64,000 bases of DNA from Streptomyces ambofaciens ATCC 23877. Its GTDB lineage: Bacteria > Actinomycetota > Actinomycetes > Streptomycetales > Streptomycetaceae. Positions 35,568 to 46,145 of the stretch are shown here, in pieces; the first letter of the stretch is position 1, and every line of letters begins with the position of its first letter. The notes under the pieces were generated by a model that searched no databases, was not told the DNA's origin, and was given only the letters and a program-made list of their open reading frames with translations. The stretch is taken from NCBI RefSeq assembly GCF_001267885.1, contig NZ_CP012382.1:3521001-3585000 (forward strand), read 5' to 3'. The position numbers and the translations under genes were made by a program.

Positions 35568-36698
35568 CTAGTACGACTTGGGCAGGCCGAGGGTCTGGTG
35601 GGAGACGTAGTTGAGGATCATCTCGCGGCTCACCGGGGCGATACGGGCCACGCGCGCCGCCGTGATCAGCCGGGCGAGCCCGAACTCGCGGGTGAGGCCG
35701 TTGCCGCCGAGGGTGTGCACGGCCTGGTCGACGGCCCTCACACAGGCCTCGCCGGCCGCGTACTTGGCCATGTTGGCGGCCTCGCCGGCGCCCGTGTCGT
35801 CACCGGTGTCGTACAGGTGGGCCGCCTTCTGCATCATCAGGCGGGCCAGTTCGAGTTCGATGTGGGCCTGGGCGAGGGGGTGGGCGATGGCCTGGTGGGC
35901 GCCGATCGGGGTCTTCCAGACGGTGCGTTCGCGGGCGTAGTCGAGGGCGCGGGTCAGCGCGTAGCGGCCCATGCCGATGCCGAAGGCGGCGGTCATCACG
36001 CGTTCGGGGTTGAGGCCGGCGAAGAGCTGGAGGAGGCCGGCGTCCTCGTCACCGACGAGGGCCTCGGCGGGCAGGCGCACGTCGTCGAGGGTCAGCTCGA
36101 ACTGCTTCTCCTCGGCGTTCAGTTCCATGTCGAGCTGCCGGCGCCCGAAGCCGGGGGTGTCGCGGGGGACGATGAACAGGCAGGGCTTGAGCCTGCCGGT
36201 GCGGGCGTCCTCCGTGCGGCCGACGATCAGGGTGGCGTCGGCTATGTCGACGCCGCTGATGAAGACCTTGCGGCCGGTGAGGAGCCAGTCGGTGCCGTCA
36301 CGGCGCGCGGTGGTGGTGATGCGGTGGCTGTTGGAGCCGGCGTCGGGTTCGGTGATGCCGAAGGCCATCAGGCGGCTGCCGTCGGCCAGCGCGGGGAGCC
36401 ACTCCCGCTTCTGGGCCTCGGTGCCGAAGCGGGCGATGACGGTGCCGCAGATCGCCGGGGAGACGATCATCATCAGCAGGGGGTTCCCGGCTGCGCCCAT
36501 CTCCTCCAGGACGAGGGAGAGTTCGGTGATGCCGCCGCCGCCACCGCCGTACGCCTCCGGCAGGTTGACGCCGATGTAGCCGAGCTTGGCGGCGGCCTGC
36601 CAGAACTCCTTGTTGTCGGGGCCGGGGTGGTTCTTCGCGAAGGTGGCTACCGCTACGCGGAGGGACTTGTGCTCTTCGGATTCGATGAGGGTGGTCAC
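35568..36698 (-). CDS. Acyl-CoA dehydrogenase
   Basis: The 376-aa FAD enzyme forms the alpha,beta-double bond that a crotonyl-type carboxylase then uses. It has AFGITEPDAGSNSHRITT (about 125-142), GRKVFISGVDIADATLIVG, RTVWKTPIGAHQAIAHPLAQ and a C-terminal HTLGGNGLTREFGLARLITA. GTG 36698 follows AAGGAG by 4 nt. It lies between the ligase and the biotin carboxylase in the operon, as in leucine and terpene degradation clusters. Confidence 0.92.
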   Translation of the reverse strand: MTTLIESEEHKSLRVAVATFAKNHPGPDNKEFWQAAAKLGYIGVNLPEAYGGGGGGITELSLVLEEMGAAGNPLLMMIVSPAICGTVIARFGTEAQKREWLPALADGSRLMAFGITEPDAGSNSHRITTTARRDGTDWLLTGRKVFISGVDIADATLIVGRTEDARTGRLKPCLFIVPRDTPGFGRRQLDMELNAEEKQFELTLDDVRLPAEALVGDEDAGLLQLFAGLNPERVMTAAFGIGMGRYALTRALDYARERTVWKTPIGAHQAIAHPLAQAHIELELARLMMQKAAHLYDTGDDTGAGEAANMAKYAAGEACVRAVDQAVHTLGGNGLTREFGLARLITAARVARIAPVSREMILNYVSHQTLGLPKSY

Positions 36699-36779
36699 TG
36701 TGCTCCTTCGGGTACGGGTTTCGTCGTGGCTGGTCGCGCCCACGCGGCGGAGCCGCATGTCCAAGGGAGCCCCGCGCCC

Positions 36780-38630
36780 CTAACCGGCGTCCCCGTCGAC
36801 CACGGCCAGGAGGGCGCCGACCTCCACCTGCCTGCCGGGCTCGGCGTTGAGAGCGCTCAGCGTTCCCGTGACCGGGGCGGTGATCCTGTGTTCCATCTTC
36901 ATCGCCTCCAGCCACAGCAAGGGCTGGCCCGCCTCCACGGTCGCGCCCTCGGTCAGGCCCTCCGCGACGCGGACGACCGTGCCCGGCATGGGGGCGAGGA
37001 GGGAGCCGGGGGCGAGCTGGGTGGTGGGGTCGGGGAAGCGGGGCAGGGCGATGAGGCGGGTGGCGTCGACGTGGATCTCGTCGCCGTAGCGGGCGACCTC
37101 GAAGCGGCGCCGTACGCCGTCCGCCTCCAGGACGACCCGTCCGGCGTCGGCCTGGACGACGCGTACGCCCTCGGCGGCGAGACCGGTGCGGGTGTGGTGG
37201 TAGCGGACCTCGTGTTCCTCGCCCGCGACGGCGTACCGCTTGACCTGGGGCCCCGAGGGCAGGTTGCGCCATCCCCCGAAGCGGCCGGAGCGGGCGCTCG
37301 CGTCGGCGAGGGCGGCGGCCAGCGGGGCGAGGGGGTCGGGGGCGGGCTCGGTGAGGGCGGTCAGGTGGCGGTCGTAGAAGCCGGTGTCCATGCGGGCGGA
37401 GGTGAACTCCTCGTGCCGCAGGGAGCGGACGAGCAGGTCCCGGTTGGTGACCGGGCCGTGGACCGCCGCCCGCTCCAGGGCCCCGGCGAGCCGGCGGACG
37501 GCCTCCGCGCGGGTGGGCGCGTGGGCGACGAGCTTGGCCAGCATCGGGTCGTAGTGCACGCCGATGTCGTCGCCGTCGGTGTAACCGGTGTCCAGGCGGA
37601 TGCCGTCCGGGACGGCGAGGCGGTGCAGGCGGCCGGTCTGCGGGGCCCAGCCGTTCGCCGGGTCCTCGGCGTACAGGCGGGCCTCGACGGCGTGGCCGCG
37701 CGGGCGCGGCGGCTCGCCGTCCAGGGCGTGGCCCTCGGCGACGCGGAGCTGGAGGGCGACCAGGTCGATGCCGAACACCGCCTCGGTGACGGGGTGCTCC
37801 ACCTGGAGACGGGTGTTCATCTCCAGGAAGTGCGCCCTGCCGTCCGCGACGAGGAACTCGACGGTCCCGGCGCCGGCGTAGTCGACGGCGCGGGCGGCCC
37901 GTACGGCCTGTTCGTACAGGTCCCGGGTGAGGGAGGCGTCCAGGCCGGGGGCCGGGGCCTCCTCGACCACCTTCTGGTGGCGGCGCTGGAGGGAGCAGTC
38001 CCGGGTGCCGAGCACCCACACCGTGCCGTGGGTGTCGGCGAGGATCTGCACCTCGACGTGACGGCCGTCCTCGACGTACGGCTCGACGAACACCTCGCCG
38101 TCGCCGAAGGCGCTCGCCGCCTCCGCGCGGGCGGCGGTCAGTTCGGCGTCGAGGTCGGCGAGCCGCCTTACGACGCGCATGCCGCGCCCGCCGCCGCCGG
38201 CCGCCGCCTTCACCAGCACCGGCAGGTCCGCCTCGGTGACCTCGCCGAGGGGGGCGATGCCCATCAGCGCCTTGGCGCGGGTCTTGGACGCCATCGCCTC
38301 GATCGCCTCCGGCGGCGGTCCGATCCAGGTCAGGCCCGCGTCGGTGACGGCCCGCGCGAAGCCGGCGTTCTCCGAGAGGAAGCCGTACCCGGGGTGCACG
38401 GCGTCGGCGCCGGCGGCGGTCGCGGCCTTCACGACGAGGTCGCCGCGCAGGTACGTGTCGGCGGAGGCGGTGCCCGGCAGGCGTACGGCCACGTCCGCCA
38501 GGCGCGTGTGGAGGGCGTCCTCGTCGGCGTCCGAGTGCACGGCGACCGTCCGGATGCCCGCCGCGCGGCAGGTGCGGAAGACCCGGCAGGCGATCTCGCC
38601 CCGGTTGGCGACGAGGACGGTGCTGATCAC
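36780..38630 (-). CDS. Acyl-CoA carboxylase, biotin carboxylase/carrier subunit
   Basis: The 616-aa protein joins a biotin carboxylase domain (about 1-445) to a C-terminal biotin carrier. ANRGEIACRVFRTCRAAGIR opens the protein; the ATP-grasp glycine loop AAAGGGGRGMRVV, FVEPYVEDGRHVEVQIL and FLEMNTRLQVEHPVTE follow. The biotinyl lysine lies in WLEAMKMEHRI (about 560-570). GTG 38630 is used, with GAGGGG 6 nt upstream. A similar GTG with its own GAGGG is at 38651, making a small duplicated start region. It pairs with the carboxyltransferase just upstream. Confidence 0.93.
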   Translation of the reverse strand: MISTVLVANRGEIACRVFRTCRAAGIRTVAVHSDADEDALHTRLADVAVRLPGTASADTYLRGDLVVKAATAAGADAVHPGYGFLSENAGFARAVTDAGLTWIGPPPEAIEAMASKTRAKALMGIAPLGEVTEADLPVLVKAAAGGGGRGMRVVRRLADLDAELTAARAEAASAFGDGEVFVEPYVEDGRHVEVQILADTHGTVWVLGTRDCSLQRRHQKVVEEAPAPGLDASLTRDLYEQAVRAARAVDYAGAGTVEFLVADGRAHFLEMNTRLQVEHPVTEAVFGIDLVALQLRVAEGHALDGEPPRPRGHAVEARLYAEDPANGWAPQTGRLHRLAVPDGIRLDTGYTDGDDIGVHYDPMLAKLVAHAPTRAEAVRRLAGALERAAVHGPVTNRDLLVRSLRHEEFTSARMDTGFYDRHLTALTEPAPDPLAPLAAALADASARSGRFGGWRNLPSGPQVKRYAVAGEEHEVRYHHTRTGLAAEGVRVVQADAGRVVLEADGVRRRFEVARYGDEIHVDATRLIALPRFPDPTTQLAPGSLLAPMPGTVVRVAEGLTEGATVEAGQPLLWLEAMKMEHRITAPVTGTLSALNAEPGRQVEVGALLAVVDGDAG

Positions 38631-38661
38631 GGTGTTCCCCTCGCTGGTCACGGTGTTTCCC

Positions 38662-40260
38662 TCACATCCGGAAGACGCCGAAGCCACCGCGCGCCCCCTG
38701 GTAGGGGGCGGTGTGGACGGCCGACAGGCACAGCCCGAGGACGGTGCGGGTGTCGCGCGGGTCGATGACGCCGTCGTCGTAGAGCCGCCCGGACAGGAAC
38801 ACGGGCAGTGACTCGGACTCGATCTGCTGCTCCACCATGGCGCGCAGCGCCGCGTCGCCCTCGTCGTCGTACGGCAGCCCCTTCGCGGCGGCGGACTGGC
38901 GGGCGACGATGGAGAGCACGCCGGCGAGCTGCTGCGGGCCCATGACGGCGGACTTGGCGCCGGGCCAGGCGAAGAGGAAGCGCGGGTCGTAGGCCCGGCC
39001 GCACATGCCGTAGTGGCCGGCGCCGTAGGAGGCCCCCATGAGGACGGACAGGTGCGGGACGCGGGAGTTGGAGACCGCGTTGATCATCATCGCGCCGTGC
39101 TTGATGATGCCGCCCTGCTCGTACTCCCTGCCGACCATGTAGCCGGTGGTGTTGTGCAGGAAGAGGAGCGGGACGTCACGCTGGTTGGCGAGCTGGATGA
39201 ACTGGGCGGCCTTCTGCGACTCCTCGCTGAAGAGGACCCCCTGGGCGTTGGCGAGGATGCCCACCGGGTAGCCGTGCAGGGCCGCCCAGCCGGTCACCAG
39301 GCTCGTCCCGTAGAGCGCCTTGAACTCGTCGAAGTCGGAGGCGTCGACGATCCGGGCGATCACCTCGCGCGGGTCGAAGGGGACCTTGAGGTCGCCCGGG
39401 ACGATACCGAGGAGTTCCTCCGGGTCGCACTTCGGGGGCTCGGCGGGTCCCGGATCGGGGTGCGCCTTGCGGTGGTTGAGCCGGGCGACGACCCTGCGCG
39501 CCTGGCGCAGCGCGTCCGGTTCGTCCACGGCGAAGTGGTCGGCGAGACCGGAGGTGCGGGCGTGCATCTCGGCGCCGCCGAGCGACTCGTCGTCGCTCTC
39601 CTCGCCGGTCGCCATCTTGACCAGCGGCGGCCCGCCGAGGAACACCTTCGCCCGCTCCTTGACCATGATCACGTGGTCGGACATGCCGGGGATGTAGGCG
39701 CCGCCCGCCGTGGAGTTGCCGAAGACGACGGCGACGGTGGGGATGCCGGCCGCCGACAACCGCGTCAGGTCGCGGAAGATCGCGCCGCCGGGGATGAAGA
39801 TCTCCTTCTGGGACGGCAGGTCGGCGCCGCCGGACTCGACCAGGCTGACGCAGGGCAGCCGGTTGGCGAGGGCGATGTCGTTGGCGCGCAGGGCCTTCTT
39901 CAGCGACCAGGGGTTGCTGGCGCCACCGCGCACGGTCGGGTCGTTGGCGGTGATCAGGCACTCGACGCCCTCGACGACGCCGATGCCGGTGACGAGGGAG
40001 GCGCCGACCGCGTACTCGCTCCCCCAGGCCGCGAGCGGCGAAAGCTCCAGGAAGGGCGTGTCGGGGTCGAGGAGCAGCTCGATGCGCTCGCGGGCGAGGA
40101 GCTTGCCGCGCTCGCGGTGCCGGGCGACGTACTTCTCGCCGCCGCCGGCCAGTGCCTTGGCGTGCTCGGCGTCCAGGTCGGCGAGCTTGGCGAGCATGGC
40201 CTCGCGGTTGGCCCGGTGATCCGGGGCGGCCGGGTCCACGGCCGAGGGCAGGACCGTCAC
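38662..40260 (-). CDS. Acyl-CoA carboxylase, carboxyltransferase subunit
   Basis: The 532-aa crotonase-fold enzyme moves CO2 from biotin to an acyl-CoA. It has CLITANDPTVRGGASNPWSL, RLPCVSLVESGGADLPSQ (about 136-153), GNSTAGGAYIPGMSDHVIMV (about 182-201) and LFLHNTTGYMVGREYEQGGI with MGASYGAGHYGMCGRAYDPR. These fit methylcrotonyl- or geranyl-CoA carboxylase beta subunits better than propionyl-CoA forms. GTG 40260 has GGAGG 7 nt upstream and overlaps the preceding 13-codon mini-ORF by GTGA. Confidence 0.92.
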   Translation of the reverse strand: MTVLPSAVDPAAPDHRANREAMLAKLADLDAEHAKALAGGGEKYVARHRERGKLLARERIELLLDPDTPFLELSPLAAWGSEYAVGASLVTGIGVVEGVECLITANDPTVRGGASNPWSLKKALRANDIALANRLPCVSLVESGGADLPSQKEIFIPGGAIFRDLTRLSAAGIPTVAVVFGNSTAGGAYIPGMSDHVIMVKERAKVFLGGPPLVKMATGEESDDESLGGAEMHARTSGLADHFAVDEPDALRQARRVVARLNHRKAHPDPGPAEPPKCDPEELLGIVPGDLKVPFDPREVIARIVDASDFDEFKALYGTSLVTGWAALHGYPVGILANAQGVLFSEESQKAAQFIQLANQRDVPLLFLHNTTGYMVGREYEQGGIIKHGAMMINAVSNSRVPHLSVLMGASYGAGHYGMCGRAYDPRFLFAWPGAKSAVMGPQQLAGVLSIVARQSAAAKGLPYDDEGDAALRAMVEQQIESESLPVFLSGRLYDDGVIDPRDTRTVLGLCLSAVHTAPYQGARGGFGVFRM

Positions 40261-40298
40261 GCGCGTACCTCCGGGAGGTCCAGGTGGCGGGCGGTCAC
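40257..40298 (-). CDS. 13-aa mini-ORF 2 (MTARHLDLPEVRA)
   Basis: GTG 40298 overlaps the stop of mini-ORF 1, and its own TGA overlaps the carboxyltransferase start. A ribosome site GGAGG is 7 nt before its start. It is a copy of the end of the AtuA-like gene. Its product is probably irrelevant; the act of translation may couple the flanking genes. Confidence 0.45.
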   Translation of the reverse strand: MTARHLDLPEVRA

Positions 40299-40332
40299 AG
40301 GAGTACCTCCGGAAGGTCCAAGTGGCAGGCGG

Positions 40333-40336
<4 letters not shown>
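40295..40336 (-). CDS. 13-aa mini-ORF 1 (MTACHLDLPEVLL)
   Basis: GTG 40336 overlaps the TGA of the AtuA-like gene (GTGA), and its TGA overlaps mini-ORF 2. An AGAGG site lies 7 nt upstream within the AtuA-like coding end. It may be a translational relay. Confidence 0.45.
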
Positions 40337-42005
<1,669 letters not shown>

Positions 42006-42009
<4 letters not shown>

Positions 42010-42800
42010 CGGCCGGCTCCCCTCGGCGGCCTGCCCGCTCCGGGCGGCCCCGCGAAGGCCTGGGCGATGTCCAGCCAGCGGTCGGCGTCCGGGCCCTCGG
42101 CCCGCAGGGCGAGGTCGGCGCGGTGGGCGCGCTGGGTGGCGAGGAGGCAGAAGTCGAGGGCGGGGCCGGTGACGCGCTGGCGGGCGTCCTCGGGACCGTA
42201 CGTCCACAGGTCGCCGCCGGGGGCGGTGAGTTCCACGCGGAACGGCTCGGCCGGCGGCGTGAGGCCGTGGGCCGCGTGGGCGAAGTCCCGGGCGCGGACG
42301 CCGATCCGGGCGATGTGCCGCAGCCGGCCGGTGGGCGGGCGGGTGACGCCGAGGGCGTCGGCCACGTCGAGGCCGTGGGCCCAGGTCTCCATCAGGCGGG
42401 CGGTGGCCATGGAGGCGGCGGCCATGGGCGGGCCGTACCAGGGGAACCGGGCGCCGGGGGCCGAGTCGCGCAGCGCCTCGCCGAGGGCGGCGCGCCCCTC
42501 CCGCCAGGTGGCCAGCAGCTCGTCGGGGGGCTGCCGGGCGCCTTCGTCGGCGCCGTCGTCGACGTACCGGTCGGGTGCCGCGAGGGCCTGCTCGACCAGG
42601 CCGGCGAAGCCCTTCTCGTCGGTGACGGCCAGCAGGGCGGCCCGGTCGGTCCAGGTCAGGTGCGCGATCTGGTGGGCGATCGTCCAGCGGGGCGCGGGGG
42701 TGGCGAGGCGCCACTCCTCGGGGCTCAACCGCGCGACCAGCGCGTCGAGTTCCTCGCTCTCTTCGCGCAGGTCGTCGATCACGGGCGTGGGGTCGGACAC
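42006..42800 (-). CDS. TIGR03084-family DinB-fold metal-binding protein
   Basis: The 264-aa protein starts at GTG 42800 (GGGGAG upstream) and has the mycothiol-dependent DinB/maleylpyruvate isomerase fold. [20 protein letters not shown] (about 40-59) and [20 protein letters not shown] (about 135-154) hold the metal-binding His residues. Members of this family commonly accompany AtuA and carboxylase genes in actinobacteria. It is the first gene of the operon. It may use mycothiol or isomerise a pathway intermediate; that role is inference. Confidence 0.85.
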
Positions 42801-42868
42801 GGACGCTCCCCTCGGCACGGCGGTGTGCGGCGCGGTGTGGTGAGGAGCATGGCAGCGAGGCTCAGAAC

Positions 42869-42890
42869 AATCAAGCATGCATGCATGATT
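42869..42890. promoter_or_regulatory. 22-bp palindrome, likely TetR operator
   Basis: AATCA and TGATT flank the self-complementary GCATGCATGC, with a single A:A mismatch on each side. It lies 69 bp upstream of the operon's first start codon. The remainder of 42801-43122 has no gene. Confidence 0.7.
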
Positions 42891-43093
42891 TTGCGACGGG
42901 GGTGCGCGGGGGGTGTGCGGGCGCGCTGGTGCTCGGGTCCGCACGGCCGGATCCGCACCCTCGGAGCGTCACCGGCCGGCCCTCACAGCCCGGCCCTCAC
43001 GTCACTACCCGGCCCTCACCGCCGGGCTCTCCCGACCGATCCACGGGCGGGGAGCCTGACCAGGCGCGCTCCAGCTCCGCTCACGGTCGGTCC

Positions 43094-43113
43094 CCCTCCC
43101 CCGGACGGGAGGG
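43094..43113 (-). terminator. Hairpin after the EamA exporter gene
   Basis: CCCTCCC and GGGAGGG pair across a 6-nt loop, 10 bp past the exporter stop on the minus strand. Confidence 0.5.
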
Positions 43114-43122
43114 CCCCTGCGG

Positions 43123-44130
43123 CTACGGCAGCTCCGGGAGCGCCTTGGTCCGCCTGCGTCCCATCTGGGTCCGCACCGCTCCCATGCTGGCCGCGATGAC
43201 CAGCGCGATGGCGGCGGACTGGGTCGCGGTCAGGGCCTGGTCGAGGATGAGGAAACCGGCCGCCGCGGCGATGGCGGGCTCCAGGCTCATGAGGATCGCG
43301 AAGGTCGGCGCGGGCAGCCGGCGCAGCGCGAGGAGCTCCAGGGTGTAGGGCAGTACGGAGGAGAGCAGGGCGACCCCGGCACCCAGCGCCAGGGTCACCG
43401 GGTCGATCAGCTCGCCCCCCGACTCGGCGATGCCCAGCGGCAGGAACAGCACCGCCCCGACCGCCATCGCGAGAGCCAGCCCGTCGGCCTGCGGGAAACG
43501 GCGCCCGGTGCGCGCGCTGAACACGATGTACGCCGCCCACATGACACCCGCTCCGAGCGCGAAGGCGGCACCGGCCGGGTCGAGGCTGTCGAAGCCGCCG
43601 CCGCTGAGCAGGAAGACGCCGGCCAGGGCGAGCGCGGCCCAGACCAGGTTGACCGCGCGGCGGGAGGCGAAGACGGAGAGCGCGAGCGGGCCGAGCACCT
43701 CGAGGGTGACGGCCGGACCGAGGGGGATGCGGTCGACGGCCTGGTAGAAGAGGCCGTTCATGCCGGCCATGGCGACGCCGAAGACGACGACCGTGCCCCA
43801 GTCGGCCCGCGAGTGCCCGCGCAGCCGCGGCCGGCAGATCAGGAGCAGCACGACGGCGGCCACGACCAGCCGCAGCGTCACCACGCCGAGCGCACCGGCC
43901 CGCGGCATCAGGCTCACCGCCAGCGCCGCGCCGAACTGCACGGAGAGGCCGCCGGCGAGGACCAGTCCGACGGGGCCGAGGGCACCCCACCGGCCTCCGT
44001 CGGCCGGGCCGCCGCCCGGAGCGGACGCGGGGCCGGCGGCGGACGCCCGGCCGGCGGCTCCCGCTGCCTCGGGGCCCGCCAGGGAGGCGGCCGGGGCGGG
44101 GGTGCCGGGGGTAGCGCTGGGGGTACTCAC
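43123..44130 (-). CDS. EamA/RhtA-type drug-metabolite exporter
   Basis: The 335-aa protein has ten hydrophobic helices in two EamA repeats after an Ala/Gly/Pro-rich N-terminus of about 50 residues. VTLEVLGPLALSVFASRRAV and the second repeat's ILMSLEPAIAAAAGFLILDQ fit RhtA, an exporter of threonine/homoserine and related metabolites. GTG 44130 has GGAG 9 nt upstream, and an upstream start would add 33 unlike residues. Substrate not known. Confidence 0.85.
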   Translation of the reverse strand: MSTPSATPGTPAPAASLAGPEAAGAAGRASAAGPASAPGGGPADGGRWGALGPVGLVLAGGLSVQFGAALAVSLMPRAGALGVVTLRLVVAAVVLLLICRPRLRGHSRADWGTVVVFGVAMAGMNGLFYQAVDRIPLGPAVTLEVLGPLALSVFASRRAVNLVWAALALAGVFLLSGGGFDSLDPAGAAFALGAGVMWAAYIVFSARTGRRFPQADGLALAMAVGAVLFLPLGIAESGGELIDPVTLALGAGVALLSSVLPYTLELLALRRLPAPTFAILMSLEPAIAAAAGFLILDQALTATQSAAIALVIAASMGAVRTQMGRRRTKALPELP

Positions 44131-44325
44131 GAGGGCTCCGGGACGGTCTGCGGGTCGGTGTCGTTCATCATGCTGTACGGCGCAGTCCAGAGTAGTGGAC
44201 TCGGTCAGGCGCGTACACCTTCCATGCAACTGTCGCGGGCGGGCATCGGGGATGTCAACGCGCTTCCACCGGCTGGACGGGGTTCACCGGCCGGGGCCGC
44301 GGACCGACCAGGTAGCGTCCGCCGT

Positions 44326-44778
44326 GTGAGACGACTCCTCGCCCGCCTGTGGCGCCTCCTGCGCCCGGTGCAGAGCCGCGTGATGTGGCTGCTGCACACG
44401 AAGTACGTGGTCGGTGTGACCGGCGTCGTCCGCGACGACGAGGGACGGGTCCTGCTGCTGAAGCACCGGATGTGGCCGCCGGGCCGCCAGTGGGGGCTGC
44501 CGAGCGGCTTCGCGCGCAAGGGCGAGGACTTCCGGCGCACCGTGGTGCGCGAGGTCAGGGAGGAGACGAACCTCGACGTGGAGGTGGGCCGTCTGGTCAT
44601 GCTCAACAGCGGCCTGCGCACCCGCCTGGAGGTCGCCTACGAGGCCCGGCTGCTCGGCGGTGAACTGCGCATCGACCCGTTCGAGATCCTGGAGGCCCGC
44701 TGGTGCCGCCCGGACGACCTCCCCGAGGACGTCCAGCCGGTGTGCCGTCCGCTGGTGCGGGGCGAGACGACGCCCTGA
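44326..44778 (+). CDS. Nudix hydrolase
   Basis: The 150-aa protein carries a Nudix box at about residues 65-87: GFARKGEDFRRTVVREVREE, then TN. The G-x5-E-x7-REVxEE residues are all present. A basic, Trp/Leu-rich N-terminus (RRLLARLWRLLRPVQ) may touch the membrane. It probably hydrolyses a nucleoside diphosphate derivative. GTG 44326 is seven bases after TAGCGT, suggesting leaderless translation. Divergent from the EamA exporter. Confidence 0.88.
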   Translation: MRRLLARLWRLLRPVQSRVMWLLHTKYVVGVTGVVRDDEGRVLLLKHRMWPPGRQWGLPSGFARKGEDFRRTVVREVREETNLDVEVGRLVMLNSGLRTRLEVAYEARLLGGELRIDPFEILEARWCRPDDLPEDVQPVCRPLVRGETTP

Positions 44779-44864
44779 ACGGGTGCGCGGGGTGTGTCGA
44801 AAGCGCCGGCCCCCGATCGACTCAAGGGTGAAGGCAGCACACCACCACCCGAGGAGCGCCCGCC

Positions 44865-45479
44865 ATGACCGTGACCGCTGACCTGTCCATCTCCCTCGAC
44901 GGCTGTGTCGCCGGCCCGAACGTCACCCTGGACAACCCGGGAGGCGACGGCGCCGGGCCGGTCTTCGAGTGGATCCACACCCTGGCGAGCTGGCGCGAGC
45001 GCCAGGGCCTGGCCGGCGGGGTGGACAACCGCGACTCCGAGCTGATGCGGGAGTGGTTCGACGCCACCGGGGCGGTGGTCATGGGCCGGACGATGTACGA
45101 GACCGGCGAGGAGTTCTGGGGCGACGACCCGCCCTTCCGCACCCCGGTCTTCGTCCTCACCCACCGCCCCCGGCCCACCCTGGTCAAGGAGGGCGGCACC
45201 ACCTTCACCTTCGTCACCGACGGCATCCGGCGCGCCCTCGACCGGGCCCAGGCCGCCGCCGGCGACCGGAACGTCGACATCGCGGGCGGCGCGGACACCG
45301 TACGCCAGTACCTCGGGGCCGGGCTCATCGACGAACTCCAGCTGCACGTGGTGCCGGCGCTCCTCGGTGAGGGGCTGCGGCTCTTCGAGGGAGCGGGCGC
45401 CGTCCGACGGGATCTCGAACCCGTCCGGGTGGTCCACACACCCCTGGCCACCCACCTGAAATACCGCTTCGGGACGTGA
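44865..45479 (+). CDS. Dihydrofolate reductase-fold (RibD C-terminal) protein 1
   Basis: The 204-aa protein has the RibD_C/DHFR fold: ADLSISLDGCVAGPNVTLDN, VVMGRTMYETGEEFW (about 70-84), VDIAGGADTVRQYLGAGLID (about 144-163) and LHVVPALLGEGLRLFEG. It is likely an NAD(P)H-dependent reductase of a pterin- or pyrimidine-like substrate. ATG 44865 follows GAGGAGC. It is followed 59 bp later by a second member of the fold. Confidence 0.87.
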   Translation: MTVTADLSISLDGCVAGPNVTLDNPGGDGAGPVFEWIHTLASWRERQGLAGGVDNRDSELMREWFDATGAVVMGRTMYETGEEFWGDDPPFRTPVFVLTHRPRPTLVKEGGTTFTFVTDGIRRALDRAQAAAGDRNVDIAGGADTVRQYLGAGLIDELQLHVVPALLGEGLRLFEGAGAVRRDLEPVRVVHTPLATHLKYRFGT

Positions 45480-45538
45480 GACCGGCGGGGCGGGCGTACG
45501 GTCGGAACCGGGCCGGCCCGTACCGAGGAGGACTTCCG

Positions 45539-46114
45539 ATGCGCAGCGTGACCTACTCGATGGGCGTCTCGCTCGACGGCTACATCGTCGGGCCGGACGG
45601 CGGCTTCGACTGGTCGGCACCCGACCCGGACGTCTTCCGCTTCTGGATCGACGAGATCCGGCAGGTCGACGTCCACCTGCTGGGGCGGCGGCTGTACGAG
45701 ACGATGCTGTACTGGGAGACCGCCGACCAGGACGCGTCGCTCGACGAGGCCGGGCGCGAGTGGGCCGCGCTCTGGAACCCCCTCCCCAAGGTGGTGTTCT
45801 CCACCACGCTGACGTCCGTGGAGGGCAACGCCCGGCTGGCCACCGGGAGTGTCGCGGAGGAGATCGAGCGCCTGCGGGCCGAGCCGGGCGAGGGCGAGAT
45901 CGCGATCGGCGGCGCGACCCTCGCCGCCGAGGCGGCCGCGGCGGGCCTGATCGACGAGTACCGGATCATGGTCCACCCGGTCCTGGTCGGCGGCGGCGTT
46001 CCCTACTTCCCCGGGGGCGAGCGCCGGGTGGACCTCGAACTCGTCGACACCCGCACCTTCGGCTCGGGCGTCGTCCACCTCCGCTACCGCGTGACACACC
46101 GACCGGCCGCCTGA
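45539..46114 (+). CDS. Dihydrofolate reductase-fold protein 2
   Basis: The 191-aa protein belongs to the same fold as its neighbour but is only loosely similar: YSMGVSLDGYIVGPDGGFDW, DVHLLGRRLYETMLYWET (about 42-59), GEIAIGGATLAAEAAAAGLI and VHPVLVGGGVPYFPGGERR. ATG 45539 has GAGGAGG 8 nt upstream. The pair probably arose by old duplication. Substrate unknown. Confidence 0.87.
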   Translation: MRSVTYSMGVSLDGYIVGPDGGFDWSAPDPDVFRFWIDEIRQVDVHLLGRRLYETMLYWETADQDASLDEAGREWAALWNPLPKVVFSTTLTSVEGNARLATGSVAEEIERLRAEPGEGEIAIGGATLAAEAAAAGLIDEYRIMVHPVLVGGGVPYFPGGERRVDLELVDTRTFGSGVVHLRYRVTHRPAA

Positions 46115-46145
46115 GCACACGGCCCGGCAGCACACGCCCCTCACC

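Noticed and set aside
35598..38768. A 1056-codon open frame on the plus strand
   Set aside because: Antisense shadow of the acyl-CoA dehydrogenase and biotin carboxylase genes; no domain and no ribosome site.
42881..43348. 155-codon plus-strand frame beginning in the operator palindrome
   Set aside because: It runs antisense into the EamA exporter gene and has an Arg/Pro/Ser-rich product and no ribosome site.
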